Origin: Rhodococcus sp. KBS0724
GTDB lineage: Bacteria > Actinomycetota > Actinomycetes > Mycobacteriales > Mycobacteriaceae
Length of the DNA: 64,000 nucleotides
Assembly (NCBI RefSeq): GCF_005938745.2
Contig: NZ_VCBX02000001.1
Coordinates: 4,230,501 to 4,294,500, forward strand
Direction of reading: 5' to 3'
The notes under the pieces were generated by a model. The model worked only from the letters and a program-made list of their open reading frames with translations. It ran no database searches and was not told where the DNA came from. Both the position numbers and the translations under genes were made by a program. Below are positions 18,634 to 27,393 of the stretch, piece by piece; position 1 is the first letter of the stretch, and each line of letters begins with the position of its first letter.

Positions 18634-19493
18634 CCGAAGCACTCACACTTCGTCGCGAAGCAGTAAGCACCGCAGCAACTTCCCTACCCACGCAGTCCTG
18701 GAAGCCACGCCTGAAGAAAATCGGGAGCATAATCCTGTTTCCCCTTCTCTCGTTGGCCGGCGCCCTCGCACTCTGGTCGATAGTGAGCAACCTAGTCCTC
18801 TCACCCGAACGCCAGTTCATGCTGCCGCCACCCAGTCGAGTGCTCACGCAGTCGCTACTCGACTGGAAACACTTGGGCCCGATGCTCGAAGCTCTGGCCG
18901 TCACCGCACAGGTCGCGGCTGTGGGCTTTGTCGTCGCCGTTGCGATCGGCGTCGGAACCGGTGTGCTGATGAGTCAGGCCAAGTGGATCGAACGGATCGT
19001 CTACCCGTATGCCGTTGTGCTTCAGGTCATTCCCATTCTCGCGATCGTCCCGTTGATCGGCCTGTGGTTCGGCTACGGCATGACTGCCCGCACCTTGGTG
19101 TGTGTACTGATCGCAGCGTTCCCCATCATCACGAACACCCACTTCGGTTTGCAGTCCGTCGACCGGGGACTGCACGAACTCTTCACTCTCGGACGCGCAT
19201 CCCGCTGGGACCGGCTGGTAAAGCTCGAACTGCGGGCTGCGATGCCTGCCATTCTGACCGGCATCCGCACCGCGTCCGGACTGGTCGTTGTCGGCGCCAT
19301 TATCGGCGACATGTTCTTCGCGAAAGGACAGCCAGGCATCGGCACCCTTCTCGACGTCTACCGCAGCCGACTCCAGTCCGAGGATCTGATCGGCGCAATC
19401 GTCATCGCATCGCTTTTCGGCGTTCTGGTCTTCTCCGTCTTCGGATACCTCGCCCGCGTGCTGGTCGGTAAGTGGCACACGTCAGGCCGCTGA
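18630..19493 (+). CDS. ABC transporter permease (SsuC/ThiX-like)
   Basis: 287 aa inner-membrane protein with about six TM helices, beginning near residue 30 (ILFPLLSLAGALALWSIV). The EAA loop is recognisable around ELFTLGRASRWDRLVKLELRAAMPAILTGIR, the docking site for the ATPase. Start overlaps the ATPase stop by 4 bp. Completes the importer with the divergent binding lipoprotein. Confidence 0.92.
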   Translation: MTEALTLRREAVSTAATSLPTQSWKPRLKKIGSIILFPLLSLAGALALWSIVSNLVLSPERQFMLPPPSRVLTQSLLDWKHLGPMLEALAVTAQVAAVGFVVAVAIGVGTGVLMSQAKWIERIVYPYAVVLQVIPILAIVPLIGLWFGYGMTARTLVCVLIAAFPIITNTHFGLQSVDRGLHELFTLGRASRWDRLVKLELRAAMPAILTGIRTASGLVVVGAIIGDMFFAKGQPGIGTLLDVYRSRLQSEDLIGAIVIASLFGVLVFSVFGYLARVLVGKWHTSGR

Positions 19494-19527
19494 TCGACTT
19501 GCTCTTACTTGAAAAGGACATACTGAC

Positions 19528-20574
19528 ATGAGCTTCGAGATTCCCACTATCGACATCAGCCCCTACCTCGCGAACTCGCCCGACGAACGCCACCACGCCG
19601 CCCGCGCTGCCGTCGCTACCGAACTGGACCGGGCCTGCCGCGAAGTCGGCTTCATTCAGATTGTGGGACACGGCATTCCCCGTGAGTCGATCGACGGACT
19701 GGCCTGTGCGCTGGACGAATTCTTCGACCTGCCGTTGAACGTGAAGAAGACATACGCTCGCTCGTCTTCCGAGAATCGCGGCTACTCGCCGCCGAAATCG
19801 GAGTCGTTGAGCATGAGCCTGGGCGTCGCGTCCGCAAACATGATGAACGACTTCTACGAAGCTGTTGTCGTCGGAACCGAGGTTACCGACTATCCAGGAC
19901 TCGACCTCCCCGAATCCAGCTACGCCGCCAACACCTGGCCGGACGCCACACCCGGGTTCCGGCCGGCCGTCGAGCACTACTTCTCCCATGCGGAGACTTT
20001 GGCCGCAATCCTGATGCGCGCCTTCACCGATGCGTTGGGTTTGGAGAAGGGATATTTCGACTCCATGCTCGACCATTCGATCAACGCGTTGAAGATGAAC
20101 AACTACGCGCTCGAAGAAGGCGACATCGATGTCGCCGGCGAAATGACCGGCATGGGCGCACACACCGACTTCGGGATTCTGACCATTCTGTGGGCCGATC
20201 AGGTTCCCGGCCTTCAGATTCTGGGCGCCGACAATCTCTGGCACGACGCCCAACCCGCAGACAACGCACTGCTGATCAATCTCGGCGACGCAATGGCTCG
20301 ATGGACCAACGACCGCTGGCGGTCCACGATTCACCGCGTGGACCCGCCGATCGTCGGCGGCCGGATCATCAGACGGCGTTCTGCCGCATTCTTTTTCGAC
20401 GGCAACTACGACGCCGTAATCGAGGCTCTGCCGGGAACACTGGCGCCAGGTGAGGTCGGATATCCGCCGATCACGATTGCCGAGAACATCGCGGCAAAAG
20501 TCGCCGGATTGAAGGGTGGGATCGCCCCGGGTGGGGACTTGCGAGAAGCCGAACGGGTGCGTGCGGCCGGGTAA
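19528..20574 (+). CDS. 2-oxoglutarate/Fe(II) oxygenase, isopenicillin N synthase-like (copy 2)
   Basis: 348 aa. DIOX_N domain (GFIQIVGHGIPRESIDGL), then Fe ligands HxD in GAHTDFGILTILW and His in TIHRVDPP, and 2OG-contacting RRRSAAFFFDG. Same family as the oxygenase at 15428-16405 but clearly diverged, so probably a different step or substrate. SD AAGGAC; 34 bp after the permease and so in the plus-strand operon. Confidence 0.88.
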   Translation: MSFEIPTIDISPYLANSPDERHHAARAAVATELDRACREVGFIQIVGHGIPRESIDGLACALDEFFDLPLNVKKTYARSSSENRGYSPPKSESLSMSLGVASANMMNDFYEAVVVGTEVTDYPGLDLPESSYAANTWPDATPGFRPAVEHYFSHAETLAAILMRAFTDALGLEKGYFDSMLDHSINALKMNNYALEEGDIDVAGEMTGMGAHTDFGILTILWADQVPGLQILGADNLWHDAQPADNALLINLGDAMARWTNDRWRSTIHRVDPPIVGGRIIRRRSAAFFFDGNYDAVIEALPGTLAPGEVGYPPITIAENIAAKVAGLKGGIAPGGDLREAERVRAAG

Positions 20575-20604
20575 TGTCAGCACTGTGCAAGGGGACCGCG
20601 AAAA

Positions 20605-20632
20605 CTATGACCAGCGAATCTATGACCAGCGA
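20605..20632 (+). repeat. 13-bp direct repeat (period 15) at the GntR gene start
   Basis: CTATGACCAGCGA at 20605-20617 and 20620-20632. If translation began at the GTG at 20585 the repeat would be read in frame as YDQRI-YDQRE. Confidence 0.65.
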
Positions 20633-20638
20633 GAAATC

Positions 20639-21283
20639 ATGACCACAACCGAACGTGCGCCACTGACCGAATCGGTGCACGAGAGTCTCCGAGAGCTCAT
20701 CTTCTCCGGCGAACTTGCGCCGGGTACGCCGCTGAGTGTCCCCGCGCTCGCAACCAAGCTGAATGTCAGTAGAACACCGGTTCGTGAGGCCGTGCAGCAG
20801 TTGATCTACGAGGGCATCGCGGTGCATACCCGCAACGCCGGTGCGAGGGTCGAATCACTCGATGCGGACTCACTGCGCGCGGTGTTCGAGGTCCGGGAGG
20901 TCTTGGACGGCCTGGCAGCATTCAGCGCCACAACGCGCGCAACGCACGACGTCGTGTCGCAACTGAACACGATGGTCGAGGAGCAACGCGAATTGCTGGA
21001 CACCACACCGGATCGGAGACGCGATTCCGCATTGGATCTCGAGTTCCACAATCTGATTCGAGAGACAGCGGCCAATGTCCCACTCAGCGAGGCTCTGCAC
21101 CGTCTGGATGGCCAGTCGCACCTGTTTCGGACGGATATGTGGGGTTCGGATCTGAACCGGCGCCTCGCCGTAGCCGAGCATGCCCGGATCGTCTCGGCCA
21201 TCGAGACCGGTGACGCCATTGGTGCCCGCGCCGCAGCGAGCGCTCACGTCGCCGGACTACTCGTCCGTACGACGCGCTGCTGA
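20639..21283 (+). CDS. GntR-family transcriptional regulator (FCD domain)
   Basis: 214 aa from ATG 20639. N-terminal winged helix (SLRELIFSGELAPGTPLSVPALATKLNVSRTPVREAVQQL, residues 12-52) and an all-helical FCD ligand domain with metal-site-like residues DLEFHNLI and AEHARIVSAI. An in-frame GTG at 20585 would add 18 residues that include a tandem repeat; neither start has a strong SD. Ends the plus-strand operon of the importer/oxygenase cluster and is its likely regulator, responding to a small acid or the catabolised compound. Confidence 0.88.
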   Translation: MTTTERAPLTESVHESLRELIFSGELAPGTPLSVPALATKLNVSRTPVREAVQQLIYEGIAVHTRNAGARVESLDADSLRAVFEVREVLDGLAAFSATTRATHDVVSQLNTMVEEQRELLDTTPDRRRDSALDLEFHNLIRETAANVPLSEALHRLDGQSHLFRTDMWGSDLNRRLAVAEHARIVSAIETGDAIGARAAASAHVAGLLVRTTRC

Positions 21284-21304
21284 CCACCACAACACGCGAA
21301 CAAA

Positions 21305-21343
21305 AAAGAACCGCCGCACTGGATTCCAGTGCGGCGGTTCTTT
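21305..21343. terminator. Bidirectional rho-independent terminator
   Basis: 19-bp perfect inverted repeat (AAAGAACCGCCGCACTGGA, 21305-21323, and its complement 21325-21343) with a one-base centre, flanked by A and T runs. It separates the convergent gntR and initiator tRNA genes and can serve both strands. Confidence 0.92.
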
Positions 21344-21349
21344 CTTTAG

Positions 21350-21423
21350 TAGCGGGGACAGGATTTGAACCTGCGACCTCTGGGTTATGAGCCCAGCGAG
21401 CTACCGAGCTGCTCCACCCCGCG
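21350..21423 (-). tRNA. Initiator tRNA-Met (CAT)
   Basis: 74-nt cloverleaf with anticodon CAT in CTGGGCTCATAACCCAG. Initiator traits: three G-C pairs at the base of the anticodon stem (GGG/CCC), A11-U24 in the D stem, and a non-pairing first base (C1 opposite U72). It closely resembles E. coli tRNA-fMet apart from U72. CCA is not encoded (the gene continues CT after the discriminator A). Terminated by the hairpin at 21305-21343. Confidence 0.93.
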
Positions 21424-21690
21424 ATGCATGGATAAAACTACACGAGCCGGCGAACAGATTGCAAATCGCCTGCGCCAGAGTCACATCCAGGCCTCGAACC
21501 GCGATTTTTCGTGACCGGCTTCACAATTTACCCGTGACCATCAACACATAACGAGTATGTAACGGCGCCGCTTCGAATCCGCATCGGTGGGAGTTGACCT
21601 GGCGATTGTCCGAAAAATCCCGACCCATACCGAACAGTTCGCTCGTAAAACTGTGAAGTGAACCTTGAAAGCAACTGCCGTACGGTCGAT
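21424..21690. other. Upstream region of the rpf gene, no gene seen
   Basis: About 265 bp between the tRNA and the structured rpf leader. It has no convincing open frame. The visible signal is the CRP-like palindrome at 21510-21525; the rpf promoter must lie downstream of it but no clear -35/-10 pair stands out. Confidence 0.5.
21510..21525. promoter_or_regulatory. CRP/GlxR-type binding site upstream of rpf
   Basis: CGTGACCGGCTTCACA matches the actinobacterial CRP consensus TGTGA-N6-TCACA at nine of ten defined positions. CRP control of rpfA is known in mycobacteria, and GlxR control of rpf2 in corynebacteria, from recalled literature. Confidence 0.6.
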
Positions 21691-21705
21691 CCCGGCCCGA
21701 ATCAA

Positions 21706-22422
<717 letters not shown>

Positions 22423-22471
22423 CACCGGTCGCACAGGAACACACGCACACAAACACGCGTACACAAACACC

Positions 22472-22503
22472 AAGGCCCACCATCCGATTGGATGGTGGGC
22501 CTT
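22472..22503. terminator. Bidirectional terminator between rpf and UPF0182 gene
   Basis: 14-bp perfect inverted repeat AAGGCCCACCATCC (22472-22485), GATT loop, complement 22490-22503, between convergent genes. The flanking T run is short. Confidence 0.75.
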
Positions 22504-22504
22504 C

Positions 22505-22534
22505 GTGTTCTGCTACAAAGTGTTCTGCTACAAA
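22505..22534. repeat. 15-bp perfect tandem duplication just after the UPF0182 stop
   Basis: GTGTTCTGCTACAAA twice (22505-22519, 22520-22534), three bases downstream of the minus-strand TAA stop at 22538-22540. Confidence 0.85.
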
Positions 22535-22537
22535 ACC

Positions 22538-25495
22538 TTACTTCGGCAGCGCCTGGTAGGCGTCAACTGCCTTCTGCAGACGATCCAACGCGGCGCCGTA
22601 CGCAGCGAAGTCGCCACTCTGCTGGGTAGCTCGCAGATTGGTCAATGCCGCATCGAGCTCCGCGACCACTGCAGCGGTGTCCGTCGGTGCCGGCGCCGGG
22701 GCACCGGGCGTCGGATTGGTTTCCGTGCTCGTATCCGGAGTCGGGGCTGTCTCGGCCGTTCCGCCCGGAGCCGTTGCCACCCCGGCAGCACCGCCGTTGT
22801 CGAAGATCTGACCGAGAGCCTCGGCCAGCGTCGACGCGTAGCCGACCCGGACACGTCCGGACACACCCGGTTCCTGGTAACTCGCCAAGACACGAGAGAG
22901 CTGCGGGAACGACGTACTGGCATTACTGCGTTCGGTGTACATCGGCTCGACGTAGAGAATGCCGCCCTTTGCGATCGGCAACGCCAACTGGTTGCCGTAT
23001 CGAATCGTGTTGGTTCTCTCGAGGATCGATTTCTCCGAACCCACTCGCGGATCCGAGATCATCGAGTTCTGAGACTGCGACGGACCCTGCGTCTGTTTGT
23101 CCGTCGGCAACTGCAGGACGGTGATCTTGCCGTAGTTCTTCGGATCCGAATCCACCGAAATGTGCGCCGAGAGGAACTCACGGCGGAAGCCGACCATCGG
23201 GCTGATGAGTCGGAACGACGGCTCACCGGTCTCCTGATCGCCGACCATCACGTAGAACGGCGGCTCGTTCTGATTGGAACCTTCGACCGTCGGCTCGTTG
23301 GGCACCGACCAGAACGCGTTGTTGGTGAAGAATTCGGTCGGGTTGTCGACGTGGTACTTCGCCAGCATTTCGCGCTGGACCTTGAACAGATCCTCCGGGT
23401 AACGGAAGTGCGCACGCAGATCGTCGGAGATCGCGCTCTGCGGCTGGACGGTGTTCGGGAACACACCCTTCCAGGCGTTGAGGACGGGATCGTTGTCGTC
23501 GACCTGGTACAGCGTGACCGTGCCGTCGTAAGCGTCGACGGTGGCCTTCACCGAGTTACGGATGTACGACACCTCCTTCTTCGGGAGAAGTCGGCCGGTG
23601 GTGGCGTCGACACTGTCGGCCACCAAGCCCTCTAGCGAACTGCGCTGCGCGTACGGGTAGTTCTCGAGCGTTGTGTACGCGTCGACGATCCAGACGATCT
23701 TGCCGTCCACGGCAGCCGGGTAGGCGTCGCCGTCCATCGTCAGCCACGGAGCAACCTGGCCGACGCGATCGCGCGGGTCACGGTTGTAGATGATCTTCGA
23801 ATCGGAGCCGACCGCACCCGAGAACAGGATGTTGCGCTCGGTGTACTTGGCAGCAAACGCCAACCGGTTGAACCAGTTTCCGATGTCGACACCGCCGGAT
23901 CCGGTGTACGTGTACTTGGTCTGCTCGGTGTCGTACTCACGCGGTTCCGAGCCGCTCGACCCGCCGACGATCGCGTAGTCCGCAGTGCCCTGAGCGATGA
24001 CCTCGCCGTAGTAGACACGCGGCTGGTCGACCGGGATGACCTGCGTTCCCGCGGCCAGCGACGCGATGTCACTGACCGTGTAGATCGGGTAACCCGCGTT
24101 GTTGTTGGCTGCTTCCTTGGTCGGGTCGAGGACCGGAGCGGTGATCCTGTTGGCCGGTGCTGCCACCAGGCCGTCACCGTGCGTGTAGACGGTGTGCTTG
24201 TTGATCCAGTCCGTCTGGTTGCCCTGCAGGTTGTTCGGCGAGAGTTCACGCGCCGCGACGATGTAGTCCTGCATTTCGCCGGCGACCTCGTAGCGGTCGA
24301 TGTCGAGCGACGGCGGGAACCCGTAGAAGTTCTGACGCTGCTGCTGCTGCGTGAACGTGGGCGAAAGAATGTTGGGATCGAGCAAGCGCGCGTTTGCAAT
24401 GGTCGTGACATCGGCCGGAACGTCCCGCGGAATTGCGGTGGCGTCACCCGAGTACGGCTGATACGTCACCTTGTCGTCGGTGATGCCGTACGCCTGCCTG
24501 GTGGCAGCAATATTGCGCTCGATGTACGTGCTTTCCTTGTCTGCAGCGTTCGGCTTGACCGAGAACTGTTCGACGATCATCGGCCACACGGCACCGACAA
24601 GTACCGACGACAGCACGAGCAGAGCAACAGCCATCGCCGGGATACGAAGATCACGCGTGAAGATGGCCGCGAAAAACGCCAGGGCACAGATCACTGCGAT
24701 CGACAGCAGGATCAGCTTGGCCGGCAGCACCGCGTTGATGTCGGTGTAACCGGGGCCGGTGAATGTGGGCTCCTTACGATCACTCGAGAGCAGCGAGTAC
24801 CGGTCGAACCAGTACGCCACTGCCTTGAGCAGAACGAAAGTCCCTGCCAAGACTGCCAATTGGATACGCGCAGCCGACGTGAACGTTCCCCCACGGCCGG
24901 CGAGTTTGATGCCACCGAAGATGTAGTGCGTGAGAAGGTTCGCCACGAATGCCAGGAGAACCGCGACGAAGAGCCAGTTCAGCACGAAGCGGTAGAACGG
25001 CAGATCGAACGTGTAGAAACCGACGTCGAGGTTGAACTGCGGATCGGTGATCCCGAACGAACCGCCGTTGAAGAACAACTGGATCGTGACCCAGTTGGCC
25101 TGAGCGATCAACCCGGACAGCAATCCGATCGCGATCGGGACGATGACACCGAACAGACGCAGACGCGACATGACGGTGGTGCGGTAGCGCGCGATCGGAT
25201 CATTCGGACCCGACACCGGAACGAAAACCGGACGCGAGCGATACGCGAGCATCATCGCCAACCACACGATGGCACCGACTACAACACCCACGACGAGGAA
25301 GAGCAGCGCCCGGGTGAGCAGAACCTTGGTGAAAACGCCTCGGAAATTGACCTCGCCGAACCACAGCCAATCGGTGTACATGCTGATCAGCCGGGGACCG
25401 ATCAGCAGGAGGACCGCAACAATTACGGCTACCCCCAACAGAATTCGACTGCGTCTGGACAGAGAGGGTAAACCTGCGGGGGGCCGCATGCCCAC
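22538..25495 (-). CDS. UPF0182 family membrane protein
   Basis: 985 aa from GTG (MGMRPPAGLPSLSRRSR), supported by GGAG 9 nt upstream and by the Rv3193c-like N-terminus; the 36-codon longer frame is unlikely. Seven or so TM helices occupy the first 330 residues (for example ILLGVAVIVAVLLLIG), then a large extracytoplasmic domain and a Pro/Thr/Glu-rich linker near residues 895-935. Widely conserved in actinobacteria and cyanobacteria; no biochemical function is established. Confidence 0.9.
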   Translation of the reverse strand: MGMRPPAGLPSLSRRSRILLGVAVIVAVLLLIGPRLISMYTDWLWFGEVNFRGVFTKVLLTRALLFLVVGVVVGAIVWLAMMLAYRSRPVFVPVSGPNDPIARYRTTVMSRLRLFGVIVPIAIGLLSGLIAQANWVTIQLFFNGGSFGITDPQFNLDVGFYTFDLPFYRFVLNWLFVAVLLAFVANLLTHYIFGGIKLAGRGGTFTSAARIQLAVLAGTFVLLKAVAYWFDRYSLLSSDRKEPTFTGPGYTDINAVLPAKLILLSIAVICALAFFAAIFTRDLRIPAMAVALLVLSSVLVGAVWPMIVEQFSVKPNAADKESTYIERNIAATRQAYGITDDKVTYQPYSGDATAIPRDVPADVTTIANARLLDPNILSPTFTQQQQRQNFYGFPPSLDIDRYEVAGEMQDYIVAARELSPNNLQGNQTDWINKHTVYTHGDGLVAAPANRITAPVLDPTKEAANNNAGYPIYTVSDIASLAAGTQVIPVDQPRVYYGEVIAQGTADYAIVGGSSGSEPREYDTEQTKYTYTGSGGVDIGNWFNRLAFAAKYTERNILFSGAVGSDSKIIYNRDPRDRVGQVAPWLTMDGDAYPAAVDGKIVWIVDAYTTLENYPYAQRSSLEGLVADSVDATTGRLLPKKEVSYIRNSVKATVDAYDGTVTLYQVDDNDPVLNAWKGVFPNTVQPQSAISDDLRAHFRYPEDLFKVQREMLAKYHVDNPTEFFTNNAFWSVPNEPTVEGSNQNEPPFYVMVGDQETGEPSFRLISPMVGFRREFLSAHISVDSDPKNYGKITVLQLPTDKQTQGPSQSQNSMISDPRVGSEKSILERTNTIRYGNQLALPIAKGGILYVEPMYTERSNASTSFPQLSRVLASYQEPGVSGRVRVGYASTLAEALGQIFDNGGAAGVATAPGGTAETAPTPDTSTETNPTPGAPAPAPTDTAAVVAELDAALTNLRATQQSGDFAAYGAALDRLQKAVDAYQALPK

Positions 25496-25642
25496 GTGCC
25501 ACGCTCCAAGATTCGGCGACGCCGAGACGTCGCAACCGAGTGCATCGATCAGTGCAGCCAGGTCCGAGTGGACTTGGCCGTTTCGGACCACTCTACGTAA
25601 CAACAGTCACGGCATGACAACACGAGGTGCAAGGATGAACGG

Positions 25643-26245
25643 GTGAGTGAAGAAAATCCGAACAGGTCACCGAAGGCTCTTGCCCGGTGCGTTCATGAAG
25701 TTGTCGACCACATCGACGCCGAAGGCTGGGATCAGCCGCCCAAGTTGTATGCCTTGGTACCCACCGAGTTGCTTGCCGCAGCCGAACCGGGCCTCCTCGA
25801 TCAACTCGAGGACGGGGCCGAATACACCCCGATCGAACAGGAGCCGCTCCCCGACGACATCATCGGCGGATCACGAGCGCTCGAAGAGTTCCTGGCAACG
25901 ACCAACTGGCCCGAGTCCGTCGAGGGTTGCATCCTCGTTCAGGAAATCGTGGTTCTGCCGCCCGCCGCGGAATCCGATCTCGACCATGCCGTCGAGCCGG
26001 TCGTGACCGACGAGCACGCAGCCGACGAAATTGCTCGACTGACGGCCGATGCCCACCCGGATCGACGTGCGGCACGCCTCTTTGTCGGCGTTCTCCGCGA
26101 CGGCCCGTCCCTGTCGCTGTTGCAGATGCGCCCGGACGAGGACGCAGATCCTTACGCCGAGCCGGCGCTTTTGACGTACGACGGGTTGGCTCCTCACCTC
26201 GTTCACGCGCTGTACGCGACGCTCGACGAGGTCGAAGAGGACTAG
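25643..26245 (+). CDS. PPA1309 family conserved protein
   Basis: 200 aa acidic soluble protein starting at GTG (MSEENPNRSPKALARCVHEVV). Recognised as the actinobacterial PPA1309 family by LVPTELLAAAEPGL, CILVQEIVVLPP and ARLFVGVLRDGPSLSLLQMRPDED. Function unknown; no catalytic motif stands out. Divergent from UPF0182 and convergent with the PDZ protease gene, 10 bp apart. Confidence 0.85.
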   Translation: MSEENPNRSPKALARCVHEVVDHIDAEGWDQPPKLYALVPTELLAAAEPGLLDQLEDGAEYTPIEQEPLPDDIIGGSRALEEFLATTNWPESVEGCILVQEIVVLPPAAESDLDHAVEPVVTDEHAADEIARLTADAHPDRRAARLFVGVLRDGPSLSLLQMRPDEDADPYAEPALLTYDGLAPHLVHALYATLDEVEED

Positions 26246-26255
26246 CACGGAAGAA

Positions 26256-27359
26256 CTAGCAGCTGGGTGCGTCGCCGCCCGAGTTGATGCTGTCGAGTGC
26301 GTCCACCGCGCCGGACAGGTTGTCGACCTTCACGAGTCGAAGACCGTCCGGCGCGTTCTGTTTTGCCTCGTCGCAGTTCTGCGCGGGGACGAGGAACGTC
26401 GTGGCACCGGCGTCGGCGGCGGCGATGAGCTTGAAGCGGATTCCTCCGATGGGGCCCACGGTGCCGTCCGAATCGATGGTTCCGGTTCCTGCGACGAACT
26501 GCCCGCCGTTGAGTTCGCCCGGCGTCAACTTGTCCAGCAGAGCGAGGGTGAACATCAGTCCGGCCGACGGCCCTCCGATATCGGCAAGATTGAACGTCAC
26601 GTCGAACGGAACGTCGGGAACTTCTTCCGGTGTGATGCCGAGGTAGCCGGACTCCGGTTGGTTGGGCCGGGCTCCGACCGTGACGGGCACAACCGTTTCG
26701 GCTCCGTCGCGAATCACGGTGACCGGTACCTGCGTGCCCGGCGCTATCGCCGCAACAGTTTGTTGCACCGCACCGACCGTGTCTACCGGGGTGTCGCCGA
26801 TCTTCACTAGAGTGTCGCCTTCGGCCAACGCGCCACTGGCAGGGCCGTCTTCGGTGACCTTCGTGACGGTCAACGCGACTGGCTTGCCCAGGAAATTGAG
26901 GGCCGCGAGTTCCGCACTGTTCTCGGACTGCTGGAAGTCGGCGGTGTTGGCCTGCTGAATTTCTTCCTTGGTCTTGCTCGGCGGGTACACCTCGGCGCGA
27001 GGAACCAATCCGTGGTCGCCGCTGGCCCAGAGACCGAAGGCCTCGAAGAGATTGAGACCGTCGCGAACGGAGACAGTGGTCATATTGAGGTTGCCGGTCG
27101 TTGGATCGAGCTCGGTGCCCTCGATGTCGACCACCGACTTCGTGACCTGCTTGCCGTCGACAGTGGTGTCGACTGTGCCCAGCGTGTTGAACGTCGGTCC
27201 CGGACCGAGCGCGACGTACGGAACGGTGACGAGGGATCCGACGATGCCCAAGACGACGATGGGAGCTAAGGCGGCCAGGAGAGTCACGATCCGTCGATTC
27301 ACCTTGTCCAGGGTAGAGCCATTGCCTTCACTGTTCGCCATCAGCGTGACAGCGCGCAT
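26256..27359 (-). CDS. PDZ-domain Lon-like serine protease (YlbL/Rv3194c-like)
   Basis: 367 aa. One N-terminal TM (LLAALAPIVVLGIVGSLV), a PDZ domain (about 165-250) and an S16 Lon-type domain with the Ser-Lys dyad: Ser in GGPSAGLMFTL and Lys in GGIRFKLIAAADAG. Membrane-anchored protease facing outwards. ATG 27359 (MRAVTLMANSEG) is chosen; ATG 27341 is possible. The frame runs on upstream over the divergent gene, but that part is a shadow. Confidence 0.9.
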   Translation of the reverse strand: MRAVTLMANSEGNGSTLDKVNRRIVTLLAALAPIVVLGIVGSLVTVPYVALGPGPTFNTLGTVDTTVDGKQVTKSVVDIEGTELDPTTGNLNMTTVSVRDGLNLFEAFGLWASGDHGLVPRAEVYPPSKTKEEIQQANTADFQQSENSAELAALNFLGKPVALTVTKVTEDGPASGALAEGDTLVKIGDTPVDTVGAVQQTVAAIAPGTQVPVTVIRDGAETVVPVTVGARPNQPESGYLGITPEEVPDVPFDVTFNLADIGGPSAGLMFTLALLDKLTPGELNGGQFVAGTGTIDSDGTVGPIGGIRFKLIAAADAGATTFLVPAQNCDEAKQNAPDGLRLVKVDNLSGAVDALDSINSGGDAPSC

Positions 27360-27393
27360 TACTCGAGGCCTCGAACCCTTGTACCGTTGAGGT

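Noticed and set aside
26237..26261. Further stop-codon duplication between the PPA1309 and PDZ protease genes
   Set aside because: Only ACTAGCA repeats perfectly (period 14); too short and degenerate to count with the others.
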